Shown: positions 45,631 through 54,931, counted from the stretch's first letter. The stretch: 64,000 nucleotides of DNA from Citrobacter tructae (GCF_004684345.1 NZ_CP038469.1:2294001-2358000); one strand, 5' to 3'. Numbers and translations: made by a program. Notes: generated by a model not told the origin, from the letters alone.

Positions 45631-46992
45631 TTAATAGAAAATACCGATGATAAGTGTATGGGTAATAAAGCCCACAATTAACGGTACGGCGGTACGTTTT
45701 ACCACATCAAAAGGCGTAATCTTCGCACCACTTGAAACGGCAATCACAACGCCGGAGACAGGTGAAATAGCCCGTCCCATATGAGATGCTTGCTGCATTG
45801 GCAGGATCATCGCAACGGCATTAGCCCCCATACTTGCGGCAATTTGCGGGATAAGCTCAACAAATGCCAGGAATGGCGCATTCCCCGATCCCATGATGAT
45901 AGCGGCTGCAAGCGTCACCAGTGCAAACACGACAGCCATGGCAAATGGCGGTAAACCCACGTGTTCTGCCATCAAAATTAATTGATCGATCGCGCCAATA
46001 ACTTTAATACCATGTGCGAAAACACCCGCCGCAACCAGCAACCCAACCACACCGGTAAACGCGGTGCCCATTCCTTTAAGAAAATGGCTGAATCCTTCAC
46101 ATACTGACTTTAGATCACGCGCTCGTAACCATTCAATCAGCATACATATAGCCATTGAAATGAGGACAATGGTGATAATATTCAGGTTAATACCGCTGAC
46201 AAACATTGCGGATGATCCCACCGCCATCAGTATTGGAAGCATGGGGAGTAACGCATAAAAAGCCGGTGCTTTTCCTGAGTCAATAATCTCAGCGCTGCCG
46301 ATTTCCCGTGGTAACGTCCCCGCTTTACGATCGCAATACCTCTGCCAGAAAAAGTGGCAGATCCCCACAACCAGTACGGTTGCCAGAGCCGCAGGTCCCT
46401 GGTGGTAAACAACATATTCCACCACATCCATATTGACCGCTTTAGAGCCACGAATAGCATCAATTGCCGTCGGGGTGTACGCCACCCCGAGCGAGGTGGC
46501 AATCACGCCAGCAGCAGAGGCCGCAGAGAGACCTAACCCCAGCATAATCGGGAACATTGTTCCCATCAGTAACACGGCGAGCCCGGTAGCTGAAGGGATG
46601 GCCAGTTGCAGCAGGCTGGCGAGCAGATAGGAGAAAAAAAGCAAAATATAGGGCGACCGCAGTGTGCGTAATGGTTTCGTCACGACACGCACCACGGCCT
46701 CATTTGCCCCGATGTGATCCATATAATGCGCAAATCCCATTAACGCCATAATCATTAAACCGAGATCGGCGGCACGCGTACTGAAGAGATCGCGCATCAC
46801 TTCGAACGGATCGAGAAATGAAATTCCCGTACCGGCAACCCCTTTCGGCAATACGGAACCCCATCCGGTTAAGCCGGTACAAATCATCAACACCAAACCC
46901 GCAATGAATAACACGGGCTCAGCACGATAACCTTTGAGGATCAGTCGGGCGACCACCACAATAACCAGGAGGGCAACAAAGACCTGGATCAT
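45631..46992 (-). CDS. DcuC-family anaerobic C4-dicarboxylate-type transporter
   Basis: A 453-residue membrane protein with about 12 hydrophobic segments. Stretches such as LQLAIPSATGLAVLLMGTMF PIMLGLG, VAYTPTAIDAIRGS and MGSGNAPFLAFVELIPQIAA match the DcuC/DcuD family. Members exchange or export C4-dicarboxylates; this one may carry another acid or a peptide product. Its ATG overlaps the stop of the peptidase T-like gene by four bases (ATGA), so the two are translated together. The transporter may move substrates or products of the peptidase; this is inference from the coupling. Confidence 0.85.
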   Translation of the reverse strand: MIQVFVALLVIVVVARLILKGYRAEPVLFIAGLVLMICTGLTGWGSVLPKGVAGTGISFLDPFEVMRDLFSTRAADLGLMIMALMGFAHYMDHIGANEAVVRVVTKPLRTLRSPYILLFFSYLLASLLQLAIPSATGLAVLLMGTMFPIMLGLGLSAASAAGVIATSLGVAYTPTAIDAIRGSKAVNMDVVEYVVYHQGPAALATVLVVGICHFFWQRYCDRKAGTLPREIGSAEIIDSGKAPAFYALLPMLPILMAVGSSAMFVSGINLNIITIVLISMAICMLIEWLRARDLKSVCEGFSHFLKGMGTAFTGVVGLLVAAGVFAHGIKVIGAIDQLILMAEHVGLPPFAMAVVFALVTLAAAIIMGSGNAPFLAFVELIPQIAASMGANAVAMILPMQQASHMGRAISPVSGVVIAVSSGAKITPFDVVKRTAVPLIVGFITHTLIIGIFY

Positions 46993-48245
46993 GACTGAGC
47001 TCTCCCTGTGGCAAACTCAGCGAACGTCTCCTCAATCACCGCCACCACGACATCACTGGCTGCCCGCAGTGAACGTACAGGCAGGTATTCATAAATTGAA
47101 TGAAAATTATGAGCACCGGTAAAAATATTCGGGCAAGGCAATCCTTTTTGCGACAGCACCGCGCCGTCATATCCGCCGCGCATGGCGACAGGCTGTGGAG
47201 TAATGCCACATTTCTGATAGGCGCGCATCGCAATATCAACAGGATAATGCGCCTGGCCCTGCAGACTGTTGAACACATTTGCATAACGATCGGCTAAGTG
47301 GCAGACCACGCTATTTTCGCCCCACAGCGCGCAGGTACTGACGGCAAGCTGGCGAATAAATGCCATACGTGCCTTATAACCTTCTTCACTGAAATCGCGA
47401 ATATCCAACTTAAGCACCGTGCGGGCACTGTTGCCCTGCAACTGTTTTACCCAGTAATACCCTTCGCGACCTTCTGTATATTCAGGGGCTTCTCCGCCAG
47501 GTAGCATAGCGATGAACTTATGGGCCATCAGTAAAGAGTTCTTCAGCTTACCTTTGGCTGACATAGGATGTGCGGACTGGCCGGTAAAGATGATTTCTGC
47601 ATCACCTGCATTCCAGTTCTCATAGACAAACTCACCGATCCCGCAGCAATCCAGGGTATAGCCAAAGTCAGCGCCAAAACTGGCAACGTCAAAGGCTTTG
47701 GCGCCGCGCAATCCCTGCTCCTCATCAGGAACAAAGCCAACCTTTACAGGCCCGTGCTTAATCTCCGGATGCGCGACCAGATACTGTAAGGCATTCATAA
47801 TCGCGGCGATGGCTGCTTTATCATCAGCCCCTAACAGGCTGGTTCCATCAGTCACGAGCAGGTCATCGCCAATATAATTTTTCAATTCCGGAAATTCACT
47901 TTCGCGCAGATAAATATTCAGTTCTTTGTTCAGACACAAATCCCCACCGCGATAATGCAGGCGTTGCGCATTGGTGTCCGCAGTCTGTTCCGCACTGGTA
48001 TCCAGATGACCGAAGAAGGAAACGACGGGAATATTATCCTCTGTATTCCCAGGCAGTGTTGCCGTCACAATGGCGGTATCCCGGACCTCAATGTGTTCCA
48101 TACCTAATGCTTCAAGTTCTGCAGCCAGTAGTTTTGCCAGTACCATCTGACCAGGAGAGGATGGCATGATGCCATTAGCACCGTTTTCTCTTGAAGTCGT
48201 GGTATTGATTTTGGTGTAGTTAAGAAAGCGTTCAACAATATCCAT
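46989..48245 (-). CDS. Peptidase T-like M20B aminopeptidase
   Basis: A 418-residue two-zinc peptidase. Metal and catalytic residues are visible: His80 and Asp82 in FFGHLDTS, Asp141 in LLGADDKAA, Glu175-Glu176 in VPDEEQG, Asp199 in YTLDCCG, and a late His in FTGAHNFHSIYEY. The family template is PepT, which removes the N-terminal residue from tripeptides. The sequence differs clearly from housekeeping PepT as I remember it, so it is probably a paralogue. It starts an operon with a DcuC-type transporter. The start ATG follows AAGGATCTCCTACA, with only a modest ribosome site. Confidence 0.85.
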   Translation of the reverse strand: MDIVERFLNYTKINTTTSRENGANGIMPSSPGQMVLAKLLAAELEALGMEHIEVRDTAIVTATLPGNTEDNIPVVSFFGHLDTSAEQTADTNAQRLHYRGGDLCLNKELNIYLRESEFPELKNYIGDDLLVTDGTSLLGADDKAAIAAIMNALQYLVAHPEIKHGPVKVGFVPDEEQGLRGAKAFDVASFGADFGYTLDCCGIGEFVYENWNAGDAEIIFTGQSAHPMSAKGKLKNSLLMAHKFIAMLPGGEAPEYTEGREGYYWVKQLQGNSARTVLKLDIRDFSEEGYKARMAFIRQLAVSTCALWGENSVVCHLADRYANVFNSLQGQAHYPVDIAMRAYQKCGITPQPVAMRGGYDGAVLSQKGLPCPNIFTGAHNFHSIYEYLPVRSLRAASDVVVAVIEETFAEFATGRAQS

Positions 48246-48660
48246 TGTAGGAGATCCTTTAATATTTTATTTACGAGGTACTGCGGAAGGAGGCCTGCAT
48301 GTAGCGCAAGCAGGATTAATCAGAATAATTAAATAAAACCAGCGAGCATCCCTGAACGCTGATTTTATGATTATGATGACAACGATTATATAAGGAAGAT
48401 AAAAACAATAATTACTTCAGGTATTAACAAGTGCTTTTTTGATATTGCCTGTTTCTACTGCTAATTTCCATGGTGTTGAGCTAACAGAAATCATAAACGG
48501 ATTCCGTATACCTAAGAGAGAATAGAAATCATTTAAGTTAGTCTATCCCGTACCACCACAAGGTATACCGTCGTTATATTTTTTTAATGAACGAATACTA
48601 TTACAATCGAATGCAACCGTTTGCACCCCTCTACAAATAGCTACTTAGCGCACTAAAATC

Positions 48661-48676
48661 TGTGAACAATGTCACA
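48661..48676. promoter_or_regulatory. Perfect CRP-type palindrome
   Basis: TGTGA-ACAATG-TCACA matches both CRP half-sites exactly with the standard 6-base spacer. It lies about 415 bases upstream of the peptidase T-like gene, far for direct activation unless the promoter is distant. Confidence 0.6.
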
Positions 48677-48929
48677 TTTACCTCAACAACAAAAAAAACC
48701 TATCACACTGAAAAAAAGACACTTATAAGAAACCCTGCACAATACCCGCTAAAACAATATGGAAATTAAATCATTCGTTAAAAAATAGATTCATCACGGT
48801 ACTATGTGAATTGTCTGTATTGTAGGTTGGATAAAAATCCCGGCTACGTTAATTTTTAAACATTACTCATCATTGCATTATAAATTTTAACATTTATATT
48901 TATGGCAACTCTTACAATAAATTTTGCGC

Positions 48930-49026
48930 AAAAAAACCTCTCCCCTGAGAAGAGATTCAGGGCAGAGGCAATACGGGTGTTAAGGAGATAGTTATAGTTT
49001 TAATGATAACAAAAGAGCTTCTTGCA
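48930..49026 (-). ncRNA. Candidate small regulatory RNA
   Basis: The minus strand has a -10-like TATACT (49033-49038) followed about 100 bases later by a strong intrinsic terminator. The terminator stem is CCTCT-g-CCCTGA with TCAGGG-g-AGAGG (11 pairs, one mismatch), followed by seven T. Between them there is no start codon with a ribosome site. A stretch ATCTCCTTAAC before the terminator could pair with Shine-Dalgarno sequences, a common seed type in Hfq-dependent RNAs. The -35 is weak. The terminator is certain; the separate promoter, and so the RNA, is inferred. The same terminator could instead end transcripts from the gene at 49540. Confidence 0.45.
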
Positions 49027-49052
49027 GGATCGAGTATACACACTTAACAACA

Positions 49053-49068
49053 TTAAGAAAATTCTTAA
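49053..49068. promoter_or_regulatory. Palindrome at the candidate sRNA promoter
   Basis: TTAAGAAAATTCTTAA is an exact 16-bp palindrome covering the expected -35 region of the candidate small RNA. It could be an operator, though such palindromes also arise by chance in AT-rich DNA. Confidence 0.35.
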
Positions 49069-49279
49069 AACCAATTAATCGGAAATTTAATTTAAATCGC
49101 CCATTATAATAAAACAAAACTAATCGAAAAATAAAATAAAGCAATGAAAAAATCAAGTTTTACTAATAAGTAACATCACACAGGCTGGGCAAAAAACGCT
49201 GTATTGTCATAGAGTCCGTTACTGGAGGTGATAAAATATAAAGTTAACTTAATATATTAATGCACTATTAACATAACGA

Positions 49280-49459
49280 GAATTTAAAGTTATTCCCTAC
49301 GCTAAACGCGTTGAATACTATAGCCGAGGGGACTTTTGCTCAGCGACTGCACGCTCGAGGTGTTCAGCCAAAAAACTGATCAAATCCGTTAAGGGCCAGC
49401 CCTACCGCATCAACACCACCGAGTTGAACAACGTTCGCGCCCAGTTAGATAATCACTAA
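49280..49459 (+). pseudogene. Remnant of a gene end, unidentified
   Basis: An open frame of 59 codons ending in TAA at 49457-49459, with local base composition closer to coding DNA than the rest of the gap. It reads EFKVIPYAKRVEYYSRGDF at its beginning and KSVKGQPYRINTTELNNVRA near its end. No start codon with a ribosome site is present, so it looks like the 3' end of a lost gene. I do not recognise the family. Confidence 0.35.
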
Positions 49460-49539
49460 TATTCGCCCTTATGCGGCGGTAAAACGATGCAGTCGGTATA
49501 GCCGAACAAGTTATACCGACGTGCAGGTTTACTGGTCAG

Positions 49540-50103
49540 TTACTTCATTAACACGTCAACAAATTTGGCCAGCCATTCAGGATGTGCTGGCCATGCTGGC
49601 GCGGTTACCAGATTGCCATCGACGTGGGCCTGGTCAATGCCGATATCCGCGTAATGCCCGCCGCTCAGGCGAATTTCAGGCGCACAGGCCGGATAGGCGC
49701 TACAGGTACGATTTTCTAACACCCCGGCCGCCGCTAACAGCTGTGGACCATGACAAACGGCGGCAATAGGTTTACCCGCTGAGTTGAAGTCCTGTACCAG
49801 TTGAATGACATCCGGGTTCAGCCGCAGATACTCCGGGGCACGTCCTCCGGGGATCAGCAGCGCGTCATAATCGGCAGCCCGCGCATCAGCAAAATTTGCA
49901 TTTAGGGTAAAACGATGGCCGGGCTTTTCGCTGTATGTCTGCGCCCCGTCAAAATCATGAATGGCGGTTTGAACATAGTCTCCCTCGCTTTTATCCGGGC
50001 AGACGGCGTCAACGCGATGGCCTAACATTTTCAGCGCCTGAAAAGGCACCATCGTTTCATAATCTTCGACATAATCTCCAACCAGCATCAGTATTTTCTT
50101 CAT
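49540..50103 (-). CDS. DJ-1/PfpI-family protein
   Basis: A 187-residue single-domain protein from the ATG at 50103 (MKKILMLVGDYVEDYETMVP), preceded by GGCGGGG; an ATG two codons upstream is too close to that site. The nucleophile elbow is IAAVCHGPQLLAAAG with the reactive Cys and following His; the conserved Glu lies in DYVEDYE near the start. Members are chaperone/deglycase-like proteins or small hydrolases; this one reads closest to long PfpI-type proteins of enterobacteria. The function cannot be fixed from sequence. Confidence 0.85.
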   Translation of the reverse strand: MKKILMLVGDYVEDYETMVPFQALKMLGHRVDAVCPDKSEGDYVQTAIHDFDGAQTYSEKPGHRFTLNANFADARAADYDALLIPGGRAPEYLRLNPDVIQLVQDFNSAGKPIAAVCHGPQLLAAAGVLENRTCSAYPACAPEIRLSGGHYADIGIDQAHVDGNLVTAPAWPAHPEWLAKFVDVLMK

Positions 50104-50506
50104 TAACATCCCCGCCTATTGTTATTAAACTCAGAAATAACGGCCCTCTTTACTATAGTCCACGCGCCACTCGTCATTAATAAATACCGCAGAATAATCG
50201 GTCAGATCACAGTCTGTGCAGAGACGCGCCAAATGGGCGTTATCAGCTTAAGTGCTAAGGCAAAACATGATTAATAAATATAAATTATATATAAATATAT
50301 AGTTGAGAAATTTTAATACTGGCCAGTATTCACTCATTAATCAATAGCAAATGGATTGCAGATTATCATTCTCATGTTATATTCCACCTGAACTTTCTCG
50401 AGACATAATTTATTTATTACTTAATAAATAAATGCTGTCCATTATTTGTCATCTATTATTATTCTGTTCAGCGTAAATCGGGTGAATAGACACAAAAGGT
50501 TTTCCC
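50104..50506. promoter_or_regulatory. AT-rich divergent region with a Fur-like site
   Basis: About 400 bases without a gene between two divergent genes. At 50360-50376 the plus strand reads AGATTATCATTCTCATG, whose complement contains GAGAATGATAAT, the core of a Fur box. It lies about 130 bases before the deiminase gene. The part 50265-50320 is almost pure A/T. Confidence 0.45.
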
Positions 50507-51619
50507 ATGATAACAAGACGTTCGTTCGTCAGGCAGAGTCTGGTCACTTCAACGAGCATGTTACTCGCCAGTATGGCAGGCATCAGCTTTAGTCAATTTG
50601 CCCGCGCAGCCGAGAACCGCCGCTGGCAAATGCCGGATGAAGGCGCTCCCCATGCAGCGACCTGGATGGCATTTGGCGCCAGTGCGGAAATCTGGGAGCC
50701 TCATCTACTGTCGGTGGTGCAGAGAAATCTGGCATTGGTCGCCAAAACCATCGCAGCATTTGAACCGGTGAATATGCTGGTACGCGAAGAGGACCGCGAC
50801 ATCGCCGCTCGTCTGTGCGGGCCGTCGGTTAATCTGCTGGTTCACCCAATTGACGATCTGTGGATCCGTGACACGGGGCCAGTGTTTGTAAAAAGCGCTC
50901 ACGGCGCGCTCGGCGGCGTCGGGTTTAATTTCAACGGTTGGGGCGATAAACAGGAACATGAGCGCGACGCCGAGGTGGCAGAATTCGTCACCGATGACGT
51001 TAACGCCGAATTTATCCGCTCGTCGCTAACACTGGAAGGCGGCGGTATCGAAGTGGACGGCGAAGGTACGGCGATTATTACCGAGAGCTGTGTTCTCAAC
51101 CCGAACCGCAATCCCGGCGTCAGCAAAGCAGAATGTGAAGCTGAACTGAAACGCCTGCTGGGGCTGGAAAAAATCATCTGGCTACCCGGCATTGCCGGGA
51201 AAGATATTACTGATGGGCACACGGATTTTTATGCAAGATTCACACATCCGGGTACGGTGGTGGCCGGTATTGAGCAAGATCCTTCGTCCTTTGATTACGC
51301 AGTCACCCGGCGTCATCTGGAAATTTTACGTGCCGCCACGGACGCACAAGGGCGACGGCTGAAGGTAGTGACGCTGGAAGGACCTTCCACCATCCGCCAG
51401 ACTTATGCGGGTGATGATTTCGCCGCCGGCTATATCAATTTCTATGTCTGCAACGGCGCCGTTATTGCGCCGGAGTTTGGTGATAAACGCACCGACCGAA
51501 ATACCCGCGCTATTTTGCAGGAGCTATTTGCTGAGCGTGAAATTATTCAACTGAATATCGACGGTATCGCGGCAGGCGGCGGTGGTATTCACTGTGCAAC
51601 GCAGCAGCAGCCTCGCTAG
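50507..51619 (+). CDS. Tat-exported agmatine deiminase/PAD-family protein
   Basis: A 370-residue guanidine-modifying enzyme. The N-terminus MITRRSFVRQSLVTSTSMLL with a twin-arginine motif and a cleavage site near FARAAE is a Tat signal. The mature part has the PAD_porph/AguA motifs: DDLWIRDTGP, LTLEGGGIEVDGEG, KDITDGHTDFYARF (catalytic His) and the late GGGGIHCATQQQP with the catalytic Cys. AguA converts agmatine to N-carbamoylputrescine and is normally cytoplasmic; periplasmic relatives may act on arginine or peptidyl-arginine. The puu putrescine genes lie about 6 kb further on. Family placement is firm, substrate open. Confidence 0.85.
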   Translation: MITRRSFVRQSLVTSTSMLLASMAGISFSQFARAAENRRWQMPDEGAPHAATWMAFGASAEIWEPHLLSVVQRNLALVAKTIAAFEPVNMLVREEDRDIAARLCGPSVNLLVHPIDDLWIRDTGPVFVKSAHGALGGVGFNFNGWGDKQEHERDAEVAEFVTDDVNAEFIRSSLTLEGGGIEVDGEGTAIITESCVLNPNRNPGVSKAECEAELKRLLGLEKIIWLPGIAGKDITDGHTDFYARFTHPGTVVAGIEQDPSSFDYAVTRRHLEILRAATDAQGRRLKVVTLEGPSTIRQTYAGDDFAAGYINFYVCNGAVIAPEFGDKRTDRNTRAILQELFAEREIIQLNIDGIAAGGGGIHCATQQQPR

Positions 51620-51652
51620 CAGATGATGGTGCCAGTTTAAACCTGGATGGAT

Positions 51653-51688
51653 GCTTTATTACCCGTAAAAAATAACGGGTAATAAAGC
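51653..51688. terminator. Bidirectional terminator hairpin
   Basis: GCTTTATTACCCGT and ACGGGTAATAAAGC are exact inverse complements (14 bp) around an A-rich 8-base loop, between convergent genes. It probably ends both the deiminase gene and the three-gene operon. Confidence 0.8.
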
Positions 51689-51724
51689 GTTTATCGATTA
51701 AGCATCAGTAATACAATCGTCTTC

Positions 51725-54700
51725 CTAAGCCTGCCAAATATAGGTTCCGAGGCGCAGGAATGTTTCGTGAGAGTTCGGCGAATAGACGCTCAACAATCCT
51801 TGTTCGTTAGCCGCAAGATATTGCCAGTCCCCCTCATCCATCATCAGTTCTTTGAAATCAATACCGTCATGGCTCAGATAAATCACCTGGCGATTATAGC
51901 TGGAGGGGAACAGGCTGATTTCCGACAGATGGAAACAGTCAGCTACGTGCAGTTCGCTATCATGCCTTTTCCACTCATAGCCTTTATCAGAAGTCACTAA
52001 ATAGCGGGAGTAGAAGCACATTAGCGAACCATTCATCCGGGATACCAGAATATCGTTATAAAACTCCTTCTCACCGTTCCAGGTACACGTTCGCCAACTT
52101 TTTCCCGGTACGTGATACTCGATAATAGATTCTGATTTAGGGCGCTTCTTCACCGAAGTATAGAACCAGTCGTATTTGCAGAATGCCAGCAAACAATCGA
52201 CACCCGGCAGAGCACAAAGGCGTTCCATTTCAATCCCTTCACTGAAATTCGGCGCGCCCTCATAACGACGCCATTTTTCATCAAGGTTATCAGTACAGAA
52301 AATCACCGGCTTATTATAAGTCGATGTTTTCGTCGAATCGAAGAAAAAACCGTCCTCTTTATACTGATACTCTTTACGCTCCTTAAACCGCCACAACCAA
52401 AGGTGGTTAAAATAAACAAGATCCTCGGTAAAACTGAACTCCCAAGTATTCGGTACATCCGGGAACTGGCTTTGCTGCCAATTCAGAGCATCGCTGGAAT
52501 AATAGAATCCGGAATCGGAGCTGGAGAATATCACCCACATGCCTTCCACAATGATGATTTTACTCACATAGCGTAATTTACCTGATAGATCTGGCATGAC
52601 CTCCTGCCAGTTGAGTCTATCCTCGCTACGGTAAAAAACTTCATCAGTGTCAACGAGTAACCAGAAATGACCATCCGTTTTGATATGACGAATTTTCTCC
52701 GGATCGCAAGGGGGATTTTCGATATCCTGCCACTCAATTCTAAAACGCTGCTCCTTGCCAGATTTCACAACCGTAACAGATTGCTTATCAAGCTTTTCAA
52801 GTTTCTTCTGCTGTAGCCACTCAATATGTTTCTGCTCTTTGATTCGAATGACAGACCGGTCAAACTCACCGCCAGCAAATAGTTCAAGCTGTTCGGCGGC
52901 ATCGGAACATGCGCTTGAAAAGGCCGTTAGCGAATCATCAATTTGCGCCTGATAATTACTAATCTGATCATACCAGTCTTCATTTTCTGCAGAGTTATCC
53001 AGTTCATAATCGGAATAACTGATTTGATTGTCGTATTCAAAAGTCGGCAACCCCCAGCGCGAGGTTATACCGTTGGCTTTGCTCAAAGAGGAATCTGTCG
53101 AGAGGAAATCGCGGGCCTTTTTGCGAAAATCATTCAGGCCAGAAAGACAGGATTTTCTCCCCAGTGCACAGGCAGAGCCACCTACAGCGGAACCCATTTT
53201 GCTCAGGAAGCTTTCATTATCAACCGCCCCTACGAAGAAGCTGTAATCACCGAATTTCATCGTCACTTTCAACATGTCAAAGCTAAGCATAGTACATGCA
53301 AAACTAGCAGTATTAAGCTGCTTGATCGCTTCAGAGAATTGGTCTTTAAATCGTAGCTCTCGATAGCGAAAGATATTATTCCATCCCTGCGTTAGCGAAG
53401 TCAGTTTCGCCGCGCTGATAAGCAGCTTCGCTTCGTCACTTTCTTGAAGCAGCGTCAGCATGTGGGGAAAACTTTCCTTGAATTGCGCAGGCTTCAGGCT
53501 ACTGAGCAAGCGCATCACCTGTGGATTTTCAATTTTCTTGCCGCACAGCATCAGCAAGAAGAAAACGTCGAACAGCCAGGTGTAACGCGTATTATCATCA
53601 CCGAGCAGTTCTAACATCGTCTGCTGGTATTCCTGATATTTATAAGGACTGTCGATCAGGCTGGAGATATCGCCAACTACAGCAGGACAGCCCGCATATT
53701 CCCCTAACAACGCAAGAAACTCATACCCTTGCTTGCTCAGAGATGCAGTATCTTCAACGCTCAGAGCGAGTAAAAGCAGATACAGAGATTTTTTCTCTTT
53801 ATTTTCTGTGGCGTCCAGAAAGCTGTGCTGACGAATATCAGGCAACGCTGAAACCAGCGTCAACGCCTCTGCTGCATCATCCTGCATTTCCTCAACTGCA
53901 ATTGCATTTAATCCATGAATATCTCGATAAATATCAATAGTCAGCAGACTGCCGCCGATCACTTCAAGAACCAGTTCGCGCAACTTGTAGGTTGTTGATA
54001 AGCCGGAGAACGCTTCGCCAAAAAGTCTGGAAATCAGCTTTTCGCGTGCTTCATCGCTGTTGCACAACGCATCATCCTCAATCAGAGAGACGATTTTTTC
54101 GTATTGTTCAGAGAGAAAATATAGTGCGTTAAAACCAATGCCTGAGATATTGGTCTGAATAAAGTGTGAGTCTATCTCATGATCTTCCACTGAAAGTTCA
54201 ATGAGTGAACGGTAGCGATCGATGCTGACAATATCTATCTGATCGATAAGCTCAATAATGAAATCGAGCAGGCGCACTTCTTCATCACAGTTGACACCTA
54301 ACTTATCGAGCGTCACGATCAGGTGATTGATATCATTTTCCGTCAACTCAGCATCTTGATGCTTGCGCATAAAATCATAGCTAAGGCTTAACACCAGAAT
54401 GATACCCGGATAGGATTTGTAGCGACGTTTATTCGCTTCGATATCTACCGACCAATTATGAAATCGGGTGTTATTTTCCACATGTACTAGGCGGCTATTA
54501 ATTTTATCAATTGCCTGGCCGAGGAATTCCCGCGTTTCAATAATATATTCATTCATGGTTCCCATATTATTTCGAATAATGGCAATGCTCTGGGAATTGA
54601 TTAAGTTTTGCTGCTGCAGTTGCTTCAGATAATACCAGGCAAATCTCTGCATTTGCAAAGTGTCTGACTGATTCAGCAACTGATTCTCACTGTTTTTTCC

Positions 54701-54922
54701 GCTGACAGCTCCCATAAATCGTTTGAAAAAACCACTACTCTTCTGGTCTTGTAACCGCTCCTCGCTGCTGGAAATCAGCTTTGAGGCGTCCAGCGCCAGT
54801 TGTTGCGTAAGCGCTGCGTTTGCTTTGTGCTGCCTCACCAAATCAGTGACAGCTTTCTGTTCCGACTCTTCCAGAGGTTGATGAAAAATCTGTTGTTGCT
54901 GCGCGGCAGTCATATCAGTCAT
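51725..54922 (-). CDS. 1065-residue protein with C-terminal BNR-like propeller, unknown
   Basis: Not recognised. The N-terminal 110 residues are Gln-rich and helical (QQQQIFHQPLEESEQKAVTD). The middle (about 110-690) looks all-helical with no membrane segment or enzyme motif that I can see. From about 720 the sequence turns to beta repeats with sialidase-like Ser/Asp-turn motifs: FYRSEDRLNW (about 760), YYSSDALNWQQ (about 803), TSDKGYEWKRH (about 980) and YLSHDGIDFKE (about 1015), suggesting a beta-propeller. The ATG at 54922 has AAGGA before it and lies nine bases after the preceding gene, so it is the last gene of the three-gene operon. The DNA is more AT-rich than the puu genes. Confidence 0.75.
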   Translation of the reverse strand: MTDMTAAQQQQIFHQPLEESEQKAVTDLVRQHKANAALTQQLALDASKLISSSEERLQDQKSSGFFKRFMGAVSGKNSENQLLNQSDTLQMQRFAWYYLKQLQQQNLINSQSIAIIRNNMGTMNEYIIETREFLGQAIDKINSRLVHVENNTRFHNWSVDIEANKRRYKSYPGIILVLSLSYDFMRKHQDAELTENDINHLIVTLDKLGVNCDEEVRLLDFIIELIDQIDIVSIDRYRSLIELSVEDHEIDSHFIQTNISGIGFNALYFLSEQYEKIVSLIEDDALCNSDEAREKLISRLFGEAFSGLSTTYKLRELVLEVIGGSLLTIDIYRDIHGLNAIAVEEMQDDAAEALTLVSALPDIRQHSFLDATENKEKKSLYLLLLALSVEDTASLSKQGYEFLALLGEYAGCPAVVGDISSLIDSPYKYQEYQQTMLELLGDDNTRYTWLFDVFFLLMLCGKKIENPQVMRLLSSLKPAQFKESFPHMLTLLQESDEAKLLISAAKLTSLTQGWNNIFRYRELRFKDQFSEAIKQLNTASFACTMLSFDMLKVTMKFGDYSFFVGAVDNESFLSKMGSAVGGSACALGRKSCLSGLNDFRKKARDFLSTDSSLSKANGITSRWGLPTFEYDNQISYSDYELDNSAENEDWYDQISNYQAQIDDSLTAFSSACSDAAEQLELFAGGEFDRSVIRIKEQKHIEWLQQKKLEKLDKQSVTVVKSGKEQRFRIEWQDIENPPCDPEKIRHIKTDGHFWLLVDTDEVFYRSEDRLNWQEVMPDLSGKLRYVSKIIIVEGMWVIFSSSDSGFYYSSDALNWQQSQFPDVPNTWEFSFTEDLVYFNHLWLWRFKERKEYQYKEDGFFFDSTKTSTYNKPVIFCTDNLDEKWRRYEGAPNFSEGIEMERLCALPGVDCLLAFCKYDWFYTSVKKRPKSESIIEYHVPGKSWRTCTWNGEKEFYNDILVSRMNGSLMCFYSRYLVTSDKGYEWKRHDSELHVADCFHLSEISLFPSSYNRQVIYLSHDGIDFKELMMDEGDWQYLAANEQGLLSVYSPNSHETFLRLGTYIWQA

Positions 54923-54931
54923 TTCAGTTCC

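Larger units (their letters stand above)
48246..49539. other. Long AT-rich intergenic region
   Basis: About 1.3 kb with no convincing protein gene. It holds a perfect CRP-type palindrome (48661-48676), a strong minus-strand terminator with a candidate small RNA (48930-49026), a 16-bp palindrome (49053-49068), and a short gene remnant (49280-49459). The rest is AT-rich without repeats or arrays that I can see. Confidence 0.7.

Noticed and set aside
48246..49539. Prophage or integron attachment region in the long gap
   Set aside because: No tRNA, integrase or paired direct repeats could be found by eye.
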